A DNA stretch of 64,000 nt. Origin: Lacticaseibacillus jixianensis (GTDB lineage: Bacteria > Bacillota > Bacilli > Lactobacillales > Lactobacillaceae). The stretch is taken from assembly GCF_003946485.1 (NCBI RefSeq), contig NZ_RHOJ01000006.1:54949-118948 (forward strand), written 5' to 3'. Every line of letters starts with the position of its first letter. Positions within the stretch are counted from its first letter, which is position 1. Shown here piece after piece: positions 34,610 through 42,738 of the stretch. A program made the position numbers and the translations under genes. The notes under the pieces were generated by a model that did not search any database, had not been told where the DNA came from, and worked only from the letters and a program-made list of their open reading frames with translations.

Positions 34610-36430
34610 ATGGCTCGGATCCCGACAGAAGTGATCGATCAAGTGCGCTCGACGGTCAACATTGCTGATTACATTGGCCAGTATGTGGCCCTTCGCAAAC
34701 AAGGTCAGAACCTGTTCGGATTGTGCCCGTTCCAGACGGAAAAGACGCCGTCGTTTTCGGTTTCCGAAAGCAAGCAGATCTTTCAGTGCTTTTCCTGCGG
34801 CCGCGGCGGCAACGTCTTCAAGTTCGTGCAGGAGTATGATCATGTGACCTTTCCAGAGGCCGTCGCCAAGGTCGCCGAATTTGCCCACATTCCGCTAGGC
34901 GTTGACGTGACGCCGACGCGGCGCCAGGAAGACCCGGCCGTCGTGCGGCAAAAGCAGCTGCTCAAGGAAACTGCCGCGATGATGCACCACCTGCTGGTCA
35001 ACACCAAGGGCGGGGAGGCGGCCCTGAGCTACCTCACCGGCCGCAACCTGAGCCAAGCGACGATCGATCACTTTGACGTTGGCTATGTCCCGGCGGATCG
35101 CAGCTTGGTCAAGAAGTTTCTCGACAGTCGGGGGGCCACCTACGACGAGGAGCGGGCCAGCGGGCTGTTCGTTGAGGACGACCAGGGCCACTTGTTTGAT
35201 CGGTTCAACGATCGGGTCATGTTCCCGCTCAAAGATGCCTATGGTGACATTATCGGCTTTTCGGGCCGGGTGCTGACCAAGGAGGCGAGCCAGGCCAAGT
35301 ACTTGAACAGTCCAGAAACGGCGCTGTTCAACAAGCGGGATGTGCTGTTCAACCTTGATCAGGCCAAGGGCACCTTTAAAGAAAATGGCGCCTTGTTGTT
35401 TGAGGGCTTTATGGATGTCATCTCGGCGTTCCAAGCCGGGGTGCTAAACGGGATCGCGTCGATGGGCACGAGCCTGACTCAAGACCAGGTCGGGATCATT
35501 AGCAGACAGACCAAGCGGCTGACGATTTGCTACGACGGGGATGCCCCCGGCCAGCATGCGGCAGACCGGGCGCTGGCGCTGGTGCGCGACCATCCGCAGC
35601 TCCAGGTGGGCGTGGTGGTACTGCCAGCCGGCCAGGACCCGGATGAGTTCATCCAGGCCCACGGGGCAGAGGCGTTTGGCAAGCAGCTGCAGCACACGCT
35701 GACGCCGATCGGCTTTCGGCTCAACTACCTCGCGCAAGGGCGGGACATGAGTGCTGATCAGGAAAAACTGGCCTACGTGAATGAAGCACTTAAAGAGATC
35801 GCGCAGGAACCCGAACCGGTTGCCCAGAGCCTGTACCTTAACCAGGTCAGCGAGCTGACCGGGGTGCCGGCCGAGACCCTGCGCCAGCAGCTCCCGGTGG
35901 TTAGTGCCCCGCGGCCAATCGCGCCGGCCGACTGGGGGGCGGCCCCGCCGCCGCCAGAAGAGGAAGGCGCCGGCCCAATGCCAGCACCGCCCGCGCCGCA
36001 TTTTGATCGGTTCGAGAAGGCCGAGCGGCAGCTGCTTCAGCTGACCTGGCACGAGCCGGGGGTCGCCAGGCGCCTGCATCAGGCGGACTTTCACTTTCCT
36101 GATCAGCAGTACCAGGCGCTGTTTGCGGCCTGGCTGGCCTACGCGAAGGACGCTGCGGCGCCGACCGTCGCCGGCTTTCTCGACACGGTGGGCGAGCAGC
36201 AAAGCGCCTTGGTTTCGGCGATTGATTTTGACGCCTGGCCGGCGCTTGACGATGACGGCGTGAGCGACCTGATCCAGGCCGTCAGCCTGCTCGGCATCAG
36301 GCAGCAGCGGGATTTCGCCAAGCAGCACATGAACCAGGCGCAGCAGCTGGGCGATCAGGCGGCCGCGGACAAATATTTTGAAGACTATCTTCGGTTGCAG
36401 CGGCAGTTTAAAGCCGCGACTGGACAATAA
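34610..36430 (+). CDS. dnaG: DNA primase
   Basis: Makes RNA primers for replication. The 606-residue protein has an N-terminal zinc-finger domain (to about residue 100), the catalytic RNAP-basal and TOPRIM core (EGFMDVISAF, YDGDAPGQ), and a C-terminal DnaB-interaction region after a Pro-rich linker (about 440-475). The zinc motif reads C39-x2-Q42-x17-C60-x2-C63; the usual histidine is glutamine. AGGGAGG before ATG 34610 sets the start. It precedes rpoD, the conserved macromolecular-synthesis pair. Confidence 0.96.
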   Translation: MARIPTEVIDQVRSTVNIADYIGQYVALRKQGQNLFGLCPFQTEKTPSFSVSESKQIFQCFSCGRGGNVFKFVQEYDHVTFPEAVAKVAEFAHIPLGVDVTPTRRQEDPAVVRQKQLLKETAAMMHHLLVNTKGGEAALSYLTGRNLSQATIDHFDVGYVPADRSLVKKFLDSRGATYDEERASGLFVEDDQGHLFDRFNDRVMFPLKDAYGDIIGFSGRVLTKEASQAKYLNSPETALFNKRDVLFNLDQAKGTFKENGALLFEGFMDVISAFQAGVLNGIASMGTSLTQDQVGIISRQTKRLTICYDGDAPGQHAADRALALVRDHPQLQVGVVVLPAGQDPDEFIQAHGAEAFGKQLQHTLTPIGFRLNYLAQGRDMSADQEKLAYVNEALKEIAQEPEPVAQSLYLNQVSELTGVPAETLRQQLPVVSAPRPIAPADWGAAPPPPEEEGAGPMPAPPAPHFDRFEKAERQLLQLTWHEPGVARRLHQADFHFPDQQYQALFAAWLAYAKDAAAPTVAGFLDTVGEQQSALVSAIDFDAWPALDDDGVSDLIQAVSLLGIRQQRDFAKQHMNQAQQLGDQAAADKYFEDYLRLQRQFKAATGQ

Positions 36431-36448
36431 GCTATAGGAGGCACTTTA

Positions 36449-37705
36449 ATGGCTGATAAAGAGACTGAGAACAAACAGACCAAGAAGACGACTGAGGCAA
36501 AGCCAGCCGCCAAGCGTACGGCCAAGAAGGCGCCTGCTTCCAGCACCAAGAAGGCTCCGACCAAGAAGGCTCCGGCCAAGAAGGCGGCCACCAAGACTTC
36601 AGCAACTGCCGCTTCGGCCAAGAAGTACGAGACCGCGGTCAAGAAGCTGATCAAGGACTTCAAGAAAGAAAAGGCAATCACCAACGAGGAGCTGGTCAAG
36701 CAAATCGTCAAACCGTTTGCGCTGAAGAGCGAAGCGGTCGATGACCTGATGCAGCAGCTGGAAGACAACGGCATTTCCATCGTTGATGAGAACGGTGATC
36801 CCGCCGAAGCCAGCCTGAAGAAGGAAAAGCCGGTTTCCAAGAAGGCCCTCAGTGATATGTCGGCGCCCACCGGCGTCAAGATCAACGACCCGGTCCGGAT
36901 GTACCTGAAGGAGATCGGCCGCGTGCCGCTGCTCACCGCAGACCAGGAAGTGGATCTGGCCTTGAAGATCGAGCAAGGCGATCAGGAAGCCAAGCAGCGG
37001 CTGGCCGAAGCAAACCTGCGGCTGGTCGTGTCGATCGCCAAGCGGTACGTTGGGCGCGGCATGCAGTTCCTGGACCTGATTCAGGAAGGGAACATGGGGC
37101 TCATGAAGGCCGTCGAGAAGTTCGACTACCGCAAGGGCTTTAAGTTCTCCACGTACGCCACCTGGTGGATCCGCCAGGCTATCACCCGCGCGATCGCCGA
37201 TCAGGCGCGCACTATCCGGATCCCGGTCCACATGGTCGAAACCATCAACAAGCTGATCCGCATCCAGCGCCAGCTGCTTCAAGACCTCGGGCGCGAACCA
37301 ACGCCTGAAGAGATCGGGGCGGAAATGGACATGCCGACGGAGAAGGTTCGCGAGATCCTGAAGATCGCGCAAGAACCCGTTTCCTTGGAGACGCCAATCG
37401 GGGAAGAGGACGATTCGCACCTTGGCGACTTCATCGAAGACGACAACGCGACCTCGCCGGAAGATCACGCGAGCTACGAGCTGCTGAAAGAGCAGCTGGA
37501 GAGCGTGCTCGACACGCTGACCGACCGGGAAGAGAACGTCCTGCGCCTGCGCTTTGGGCTGGACGACGGCCGCACGCGCACCCTTGAAGAGGTGGGTAAG
37601 GTCTTCGGGGTCACCCGTGAGCGGATCCGCCAAATCGAGGCCAAGGCGCTGCGGAAGTTGCGGCACCCGAGTCGCTCCAAACAGCTCAAGGACTTTTTGG
37701 AATAA
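36449..37705 (+). CDS. rpoD: RNA polymerase primary sigma factor (sigma-A)
   Basis: The housekeeping sigma factor, 418 residues. Region 1.1 (about 50-115) is preceded by a Lys/Ala/Pro/Thr-rich tail (about residues 10-50) made of KKAPxKK-like units. Regions 1.2 ([11 protein letters not shown]), 2 ([34 protein letters not shown]), 3 and 4 ([20 protein letters not shown]) are complete and canonical. AGGAGG precedes ATG 36449. It is co-transcribed with dnaG. Confidence 0.98.
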   Translation: MADKETENKQTKKTTEAKPAAKRTAKKAPASSTKKAPTKKAPAKKAATKTSATAASAKKYETAVKKLIKDFKKEKAITNEELVKQIVKPFALKSEAVDDLMQQLEDNGISIVDENGDPAEASLKKEKPVSKKALSDMSAPTGVKINDPVRMYLKEIGRVPLLTADQEVDLALKIEQGDQEAKQRLAEANLRLVVSIAKRYVGRGMQFLDLIQEGNMGLMKAVEKFDYRKGFKFSTYATWWIRQAITRAIADQARTIRIPVHMVETINKLIRIQRQLLQDLGREPTPEEIGAEMDMPTEKVREILKIAQEPVSLETPIGEEDDSHLGDFIEDDNATSPEDHASYELLKEQLESVLDTLTDREENVLRLRFGLDDGRTRTLEEVGKVFGVTRERIRQIEAKALRKLRHPSRSKQLKDFLE

Positions 37706-37712
37706 TCTGATC

Positions 37713-37738
37713 AACGTCAGCTGCGGCTGGCGTTTTTT
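37713..37738 (+). terminator. Terminator after rpoD
   Basis: AACGTCAGC (37713-37721) pairs, with one wobble, with GCTGGCGTT (37726-37734), followed by T's to 37738. Confidence 0.88.
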
Positions 37739-37754
37739 GGTCGCCAGATTCGTG

Positions 37755-37760
37755 TATACT
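37755..37760 (+). promoter_or_regulatory. -10 of the trmK promoter
   Basis: TATACT, 29 bases before trmK. The -35 is not evident. Confidence 0.5.
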
Positions 37761-37788
37761 GAACCTAAACCACAAAGGAGTGCAATTC

Positions 37789-38496
37789 ATGTCAACCATT
37801 CATCTCTCCACCCGGCTCCAGCACCTTGCTGACCTTAACGCGGACGGCCGGCGCATTGCCGATATCGGCACCGACCACGCCTATTTACCCATTTACCTGG
37901 CCCAAACCGGCCAGATCGAGTACGCGGTGGCCAGCGACATTGGAGAAGGCCCAGTCGGCATTGCCAAGGCCAACGTCGCTGCGGCCGGCTTGACCGCGAC
38001 CATTGACGTGCGCCAGGCGGACGGGCTGGCGGGGCTCACCGCCGCCGATGCGCTGGACACGATTTACATCGCGGGGATGGGCGGCCAGCTGATCCAAGCC
38101 ATCCTGACTGCCGGCATGGCCCGTCTGGATGGTACGGAGACGCTGATCCTCGGGCCTAACCGCGACGCCGAGGACCTGCGCCGGTTCCTCGCCGCCAGGG
38201 AGTTCGGAATTTTGGATGAGGACCTGGTCGAAGACGCTGGTCACGTCTACCCGCTCATGAGTGTGGCGCAGACCCGCCCGCAGGTGCCCTACACCGAAGC
38301 CGACTTGATCTTAGGCCCGGTGCTGCGGCGCAAGCGCAGTCCGCTGTTTCTTGCGCAGCTGGCGCTGGCGGTGGAGAAAACCGAAGCGGTCCTGCAGGGG
38401 CTGGCGAACGCGCATGATCTGCCAGAAGAAAAGATCGCCGCTGAACAGGCGCGCCTCACGATTCTAAAGGAGGAGTTACATGCTGACCGGAAATGA
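37789..38496 (+). CDS. trmK: tRNA (adenine(22)-N1)-methyltransferase
   Basis: A class I SAM methyltransferase acting on A22 of tRNAs. The 235-residue product begins with LSTRLQHLADL, then has the SAM motif ADIGTDHAYLPIYL, ASDIGEGPVGIAK and the family IAGMGGQLI. A C-terminal coiled helix ends the protein. AAAGGAG precedes ATG 37789. It lies after rpoD and overlaps the Nif3 gene by seventeen bases, the usual arrangement. Confidence 0.95.
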   Translation: MSTIHLSTRLQHLADLNADGRRIADIGTDHAYLPIYLAQTGQIEYAVASDIGEGPVGIAKANVAAAGLTATIDVRQADGLAGLTAADALDTIYIAGMGGQLIQAILTAGMARLDGTETLILGPNRDAEDLRRFLAAREFGILDEDLVEDAGHVYPLMSVAQTRPQVPYTEADLILGPVLRRKRSPLFLAQLALAVEKTEAVLQGLANAHDLPEEKIAAEQARLTILKEELHADRK

Positions 38497-39274
38497 GATC
38501 ATCACCCAGTTTGAACAGTTTGCCCCGCAAAGCCTGGCCGTGCCAGGGGACCCGGTGGGCATTCAGCTCGGGGACGGCAACCAAACCGTGCACACGGTCC
38601 TGGTGACGCTGGATGTGCGGCCCGAGGTGGTCGATGAGGCGATCGCGCTGAACGCCGACATGATCTTTGCCCACCATCCGGCGGTGTTCCACGCGCCGAA
38701 GAATCTGAACTACGCCGATCCGCAAAACGCGATGTACGGGCAGCTGGCGGCGCACCACATCCTGGTTTATGCGGCGCACACGAACTTGGATCGCGCCACC
38801 GGCGGCATGAACGACTGGCTTGCCGCGGCCATGCACCTGAGCGCCGTCAAGCCGTTTATCGCGGGCGGCGACGAGGCGAACATGGGCCGCATTGGCACAC
38901 TGGCTGAGCAGACCACGATCGCCCAGTTTGCGCAGGCCCTAAAGGAAACCTTCAACCTCAGCGGGCTGCGGGTCGTCGCCGATGACCTCTTCCAGCCGGT
39001 GCAAACAGTGGCCGTGGTGGGCGGCGACGGCGGGCAGTTTTACCTGGACGCAAAAGCGGCCGGGGCCGATGTCTTTGTCACCGGGGATGTTTACTATCAC
39101 ACGGGCCACGACATGCTCGCGCACCACATGCCGGTGATCGATCCGGGCCATCACATCGAGGCCATCATGAAGGAACAGGTGCGGGCGCTGCTGATCGGCT
39201 GGGCCGAAGCCAACAACTGGCCGCTGCACGTGGTGGCCTCGACGTTGAGCACTGATCCGTTCACGTTTATCTAA
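38480..39274 (+). CDS. Nif3-like dinuclear metal-centre protein
   Basis: A 264-residue NIF3/YbgI/YqfO family protein with a metal site built from AHHPAVFH, VYAAHTNLD and GDVYYHTGHDM. At this length it is the short form, without the PII-like insert of the about 370-residue YqfO. Biochemical role is unsettled; members are sometimes called GTP cyclohydrolase I type 2, but that is poorly supported. AAGGAGG lies within trmK. Confidence 0.92.
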   Translation: MLTGNEIITQFEQFAPQSLAVPGDPVGIQLGDGNQTVHTVLVTLDVRPEVVDEAIALNADMIFAHHPAVFHAPKNLNYADPQNAMYGQLAAHHILVYAAHTNLDRATGGMNDWLAAAMHLSAVKPFIAGGDEANMGRIGTLAEQTTIAQFAQALKETFNLSGLRVVADDLFQPVQTVAVVGGDGGQFYLDAKAAGADVFVTGDVYYHTGHDMLAHHMPVIDPGHHIEAIMKEQVRALLIGWAEANNWPLHVVASTLSTDPFTFI

Positions 39275-39303
39275 CAGGCTGGGCCATACGGCGGTTTTAA
39301 CCC

Positions 39304-39366
39304 AAAACGCAAGCACCCCGGCATCACGATTCGGAATTTGAATCGCGGTGCCGGGGTGTTTGCGTG
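39304..39366. terminator. Bidirectional terminator
   Basis: ACGCAA..CACCCCGGCA pairs with TGCCGGGGTG..TTGCGT, with an inner CGATTC/GAATCG stem. It separates convergent Nif3 and pepD genes. Confidence 0.9.
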
Positions 39367-39423
39367 GTTAGGCGGTGCCGAACGGAACGCGACTGGGACG
39401 TTTGGGCGCAATCGCGTTTCTGC

Positions 39424-40827
39424 TTATAGCTGCTCATCAGTGTCAAAGTTCAGCGGGCTCATCGCCGTTGACTCCTGAAGCAGCTGGGCGGTGAAGGCGG
39501 TCCAGGCGGTTTTCGCGATCTCCGCATTCTTCAAGCTGGCACTGGTCGCAAGCGCGCTCAGATCAGCGTTTTGCGAAGCGCGGCGCCCGGTCGCTTCGAT
39601 GTTGGCCAGCAGCTTGGCGTGCGTCGCCGCTTGGCACTGCTGCAGGGCGTGCTGGAAGTGCCAGAAGTGCGCATCGATCAGCACGCCGGCCAGCTTGTAC
39701 TGCCAGTATGCGGAGTCCAGGCTGGGCGGCAGGGCGCCGATTTGATAATCGGCCGGCGTCTCGGTCGTGCCCGCAAAGAAGGGGACAAACTGGCTCTCCG
39801 CGGCCACGCCCATGGCCTGCCAGTGAATGCCGGCCAGCTCGCGCGGCAGGCCAGGCCGCAACTGAAGCACGTGGCTTTCCTGGGTGCGCGCCAGGCTGAT
39901 CGGCCGAAACCGGTGCGGCGCTTGCGCCGCGGGATCGCCCGGATCGTAGGGCGTCTCTTCGAAGTGGCTGCTTAACACGTGAAACGCGTCCTCCACCTGC
40001 AGCGGGCGGTCCGGCCTTAACGCAAACGGCAGCGTCATCGCGGTCGGTTCATTGTGCTGGCTGGGCGATAGCCGCCGCTGGCCGTCCCAGACCCGCGGGG
40101 TGTTATAGGTGCGGTCAAACGGGGTCGCCGTGCCGAAGAGATCACGGAAGATGAACGGGGTCCCTGGCCGCCACAGGTGACACGCGGCCGCAAATTCAAA
40201 AATGCCGGGACTGGTCAAAAAGTGCGGGTCATTTGGCCGGACCTCCTGAATGCTCAGCTGGTTGGCCACCACCGCGTAGCAGTCGTCAGGCAGCCGCTGG
40301 GCGACCCAGTGGTGGCCGGTCGCGATCTCCATGTACCAGGCCTCATCGTGATCGGCAAACAAGATGCCGTTGGCCTCGCCGGCGCCGCTGGCTTGGACCA
40401 GCTGCCCCAACCGCTGGACGCCTTCTTTGGCCGAGCGAATGTAGGGGAGCACCACCGTCACCATTGCCTCTTCGAGGATCCCCGCCGTGGGGTACGGGTC
40501 GTAAGCCAGCACTCGGGCGTTGGCATAGGCGCTTTCCGTCGCGCTCATCGCCACGCCCTGCTGATTGATGCCCGCTTCTTCAAACAGGCCGAACTGATCG
40601 GTCCACTCCGGGGTGGCGGTGTACCGCTGGGCATCCGCCGGCAGCGGGCAGGTGAACGCGTTGGCCTTGGAGGTGAAGGTGGCTTTGGTGCGGCGTGTTT
40701 GCGCCGGCCGGCTGACCAATAATTTCGGCCAGGCCGCCTTTGCATCTTCATTGCGGCCGATCATGACGCTGCCATCGGCACTGGCCGCTTTGCCGATCAA
40801 AATACTGGTACAAGAGGTCCGAGTCAT
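39424..40827 (-). CDS. C69 family dipeptidase (PepD type)
   Basis: An Ntn-hydrolase dipeptidase that splits dipeptides in the cytoplasm. The 467-residue protein begins MTRTSCTSILIGKAASADG. The Cys at residue 6 is the probable nucleophile exposed by self-processing. GRNEDA and the EEAGINQQGVAMSATES block follow, as in lactobacillal PepD. The frame is open for another 79 codons upstream, but AAAGGA and the fit of the N-terminus favour ATG 40827. It is followed by a shared terminator and diverges from a YitT gene. Confidence 0.93.
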   Translation of the reverse strand: MTRTSCTSILIGKAASADGSVMIGRNEDAKAAWPKLLVSRPAQTRRTKATFTSKANAFTCPLPADAQRYTATPEWTDQFGLFEEAGINQQGVAMSATESAYANARVLAYDPYPTAGILEEAMVTVVLPYIRSAKEGVQRLGQLVQASGAGEANGILFADHDEAWYMEIATGHHWVAQRLPDDCYAVVANQLSIQEVRPNDPHFLTSPGIFEFAAACHLWRPGTPFIFRDLFGTATPFDRTYNTPRVWDGQRRLSPSQHNEPTAMTLPFALRPDRPLQVEDAFHVLSSHFEETPYDPGDPAAQAPHRFRPISLARTQESHVLQLRPGLPRELAGIHWQAMGVAAESQFVPFFAGTTETPADYQIGALPPSLDSAYWQYKLAGVLIDAHFWHFQHALQQCQAATHAKLLANIEATGRRASQNADLSALATSASLKNAEIAKTAWTAFTAQLLQESTAMSPLNFDTDEQL

Positions 40828-40843
40828 TAGGAAGATCCTTTCT

Positions 40844-40864
40844 CTGTTCACAATTGGCGAACAG
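40844..40864. promoter_or_regulatory. Inverted repeat, site 1 (pepD side)
   Basis: CTGTTC, nine bases, GAACAG, starting 17 bases upstream of the pepD start codon and inside its leader. The left part TGTTCACAAT is identical to that of site 2 at 41000. Confidence 0.6.
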
Positions 40865-40891
40865 CTGGCTATGAGCCGTGAGTTTTCATTT

Positions 40892-40897
40892 ATTATA
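40892..40897 (-). promoter_or_regulatory. -10 of the pepD promoter
   Basis: TATAAT on the minus strand, 65 bases before the pepD start. No clear -35. Site 1 lies downstream of it in the transcript. Confidence 0.6.
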
Positions 40898-40941
40898 CCC
40901 GAAATTGGCCTGGGAGGCTGTATTTTCCGGGCGTCACCGTG

Positions 40942-40947
40942 TATTCT
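40942..40947 (+). promoter_or_regulatory. Possible -10 of the second yitT-like gene
   Basis: TATTCT preceded by GTG. The -35 is not apparent. It would place site 2 in the 5' leader. Confidence 0.35.
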
Positions 40948-40998
40948 AGTACCATTGGTGGCAGCGGGGAGTGCCTCGACAGAGGCCGCCCAGCACAG

Positions 40999-41018
40999 CT
41001 GTTCACAATCTATGAACA
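40999..41018. promoter_or_regulatory. Inverted repeat, site 2 (yitT side)
   Basis: TGTTC (41000-41004), nine bases, GAACA (41014-41018), sharing CTGTTCACAAT with site 1. It lies 16 bases before the YitT start codon. Likely binding site for a dimeric regulator. Confidence 0.6.
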
Positions 41019-41034
41019 AGTAGGCAGAAAAACG

Positions 41035-41955
41035 ATGGCAAAGCTCACGAAGTTTGATTCGCATGAAACGTTGACGAAACTAGGGGTGGCACTCGTCAGT
41101 GGGTTGTTGACGGCAATCGCGCTGAATTTCTTCTTGACGCCGGCGCAGGTGTTCCAGGGTGGGGCAACGGGGCTGGCCCAGCTGATCTCCATTTTTCTGC
41201 ACCGGCTGAAGCTGACCAGCGGGGATCTGACCGGGTGGTTCAACCTGCTGATCAACTTGCCGATCGTCTACCTCGGGTGGCGCAAACTGGGGCGCAGCTT
41301 TACGCTGTTTAGCTTGCTGAACATCGTGATCATTTCTGGCTTCACCATCCTGCTACCGGTCAGCGCGCTGTCGACGAACCCGCTGATGAACGCGATCTTC
41401 GGCGGGGTGCTGACCGGCGCTGCAGTGGGGATCGCACTGCGCTACGGCTTTTCCACCGGCGGGTTTGACATCGTGTCGATGTACCTGGCGAAAACCACGC
41501 GGCGATCAGTCGGTTGGCTCATGTTCGGCATTAACCTCGTGATCGTGCTGATCGCCGGGTTCGGCCTGGAATGGGAAAGCGCCCTGTACACGATCATTTC
41601 GATCTACTGCATGACCCGCGTTGTCGACATGATCCACACCTCCAACCAGAAGATCACCGCCCTGATCGTCACGGAGCACCCGGACGCGGTCGTGGCTGCG
41701 GTGTCGGCTCGGCTGATCCGCGGCATCACGGTGATCCCCAGCCGCGGGGGCTTTTTGCACCGGCCGAACACAACGCTGATGATCGTCATCACGCGCTATG
41801 AGCTTTACGACCTGACGCAGGCGACGCTGGGCGCGGACCGGCTGGCCTTTATTGATATTCTCAACACCGTCGACGTGGTGGGTGAATTCCTCACGTCTGA
41901 CCAGCAGGAGGCCAAGCGCAAGACGCCTGTTCAAGCCTCGCAATCTCAGGTATAA
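41035..41955 (+). CDS. YitT family membrane protein (copy 2)
   Basis: A second 306-residue YitT protein, with five or six transmembrane helices up to about residue 195, the RYGFSTGGFDIVSMYLAK motif and a cytosolic DUF2179 domain (about 205-290, AVSARLIRGITVIPSRGGF). It differs clearly from copy 1, so this is an old duplication. The ribosome binding site is weak (AGGCAG), unlike most genes here, and the leader holds inverted-repeat site 2. An upstream extension of the frame gives no family similarity and is rejected. Substrate unknown. Confidence 0.88.
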   Translation: MAKLTKFDSHETLTKLGVALVSGLLTAIALNFFLTPAQVFQGGATGLAQLISIFLHRLKLTSGDLTGWFNLLINLPIVYLGWRKLGRSFTLFSLLNIVIISGFTILLPVSALSTNPLMNAIFGGVLTGAAVGIALRYGFSTGGFDIVSMYLAKTTRRSVGWLMFGINLVIVLIAGFGLEWESALYTIISIYCMTRVVDMIHTSNQKITALIVTEHPDAVVAAVSARLIRGITVIPSRGGFLHRPNTTLMIVITRYELYDLTQATLGADRLAFIDILNTVDVVGEFLTSDQQEAKRKTPVQASQSQV

Positions 41956-41956
41956 T
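41951..41956 (+). promoter_or_regulatory. -10 of the tautomerase promoter
   Basis: TATAAT overlapping the YitT stop codon, 30 bases before the tautomerase, with a poor -35 (TGTTCA, 41928). Confidence 0.6.
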
Positions 41957-41985
41957 GCGAAGAAGAAGCATAAAGGAGCGATAAC

Positions 41986-42171
41986 ATGCCATTAGTTCAC
42001 ATTGATCTCATCGAAGGCCGCACCCCGGCGCAGCTAGCCCAGATGTGCAAGGACGTCACCGCCGCGATCGTGAAAAACACAGGCGCGCCGGCCGAGCACG
42101 TGCACATCGTGTTAAACGAAATGAGCCCGGCCCATTACGCAGTCGGCGGCACGCTGAAAGCAAACGAGTAG
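41986..42171 (+). CDS. 4-oxalocrotonate tautomerase family protein
   Basis: A 61-residue tautomerase superfamily enzyme. After Met removal Pro1 would be the catalytic base (MPLVHIDLIEGRT), followed by the usual amphipathic helix and a C-terminal strand. AAAGGAG precedes ATG 41986. Small homologues like this are common in lactobacilli outside any aromatic degradation pathway, so the physiological substrate is unknown. Confidence 0.92.
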   Translation: MPLVHIDLIEGRTPAQLAQMCKDVTAAIVKNTGAPAEHVHIVLNEMSPAHYAVGGTLKANE

Positions 42172-42183
42172 GAGGCGAGCGCA

Positions 42184-42531
42184 TTGGCAGACGAGAAGCC
42201 GCAAACGCCCGCAGAAGACGCCTACTTCGCCAAGATGAAGCAGGCCATTGTGAAGGCCCTGGAAACGGTGATCGACCCGGAACTCGGGATCGATATCATT
42301 AACTTGGGCTTGATTTACGGGGTCGACTTGGATGAAACCGGCCACTGCGACGTTGAAATGACCCTGACCACGATGGGTTGTCCGCTGACGGACATGCTTG
42401 ACGACGGGATCCACCAGGCGCTGCTGGCCATCGATGGCATCACTTCCGTCGACATTCACCTTGTTTGGTACCCGCAGTGGGGCCCGGAGCGAATGAGTCG
42501 GGAGGCGCGCATGGCCTTGGGCATTCACTAA
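42184..42531 (+). CDS. DUF59/MIP18 family Fe-S assembly factor (SufT-like)
   Basis: A 115-residue protein with the DUF59 core: VIDPELGIDIINLGLIYGV, MTLTTMGCPLTDML and a final VDIHLVWYPQW. The conserved Cys lies in TMGCPL. Family members assist in maturation of iron-sulfur proteins. The start is TTG 42184 after AGGAGG; the first codon follows the tautomerase stop by 12 bases, so the two form a unit. Confidence 0.92.
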   Translation: MADEKPQTPAEDAYFAKMKQAIVKALETVIDPELGIDIINLGLIYGVDLDETGHCDVEMTLTTMGCPLTDMLDDGIHQALLAIDGITSVDIHLVWYPQWGPERMSREARMALGIH

Positions 42532-42639
42532 ATCTGCTTGGCGAATGTGACCTGTGCCCGCGGCTCGTTTTCTGAAGCAGCGGTCCGTCCCGCGAACGTT
42601 CCGGCAGTAGGGTTTGAAGAACAAATCACGGTGAAATCA

Positions 42640-42682
42640 GTCCCTGCTTCGCGATTGTATGCCTGAATCGCGAGGCGGGGAC
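42640..42682. repeat. Hairpin repeat, copy A
   Basis: GTCCCTGCTTCGCGATT pairs with AATCGCGA-GGC-GGGGAC around a nine-base loop. No T-run follows directly. Its 5' arm is, in inverted orientation, identical over 15 bases to the 3' arm of the terminator at 45807. The 207-base gap around it holds nothing else clear. Confidence 0.7.
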
Positions 42683-42738
42683 GCCTGCGTTTTAGGGTGC
42701 GCCAGCCGGTTCGTGCTGTTTTCTTATTGGAGGCCTGT

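Noticed and set aside
40828..41064. 79-codon N-terminal extension of the dipeptidase
   Set aside because: It contains the -10 and the inverted repeat. The conserved CTSILIGK start follows ATG 40827.
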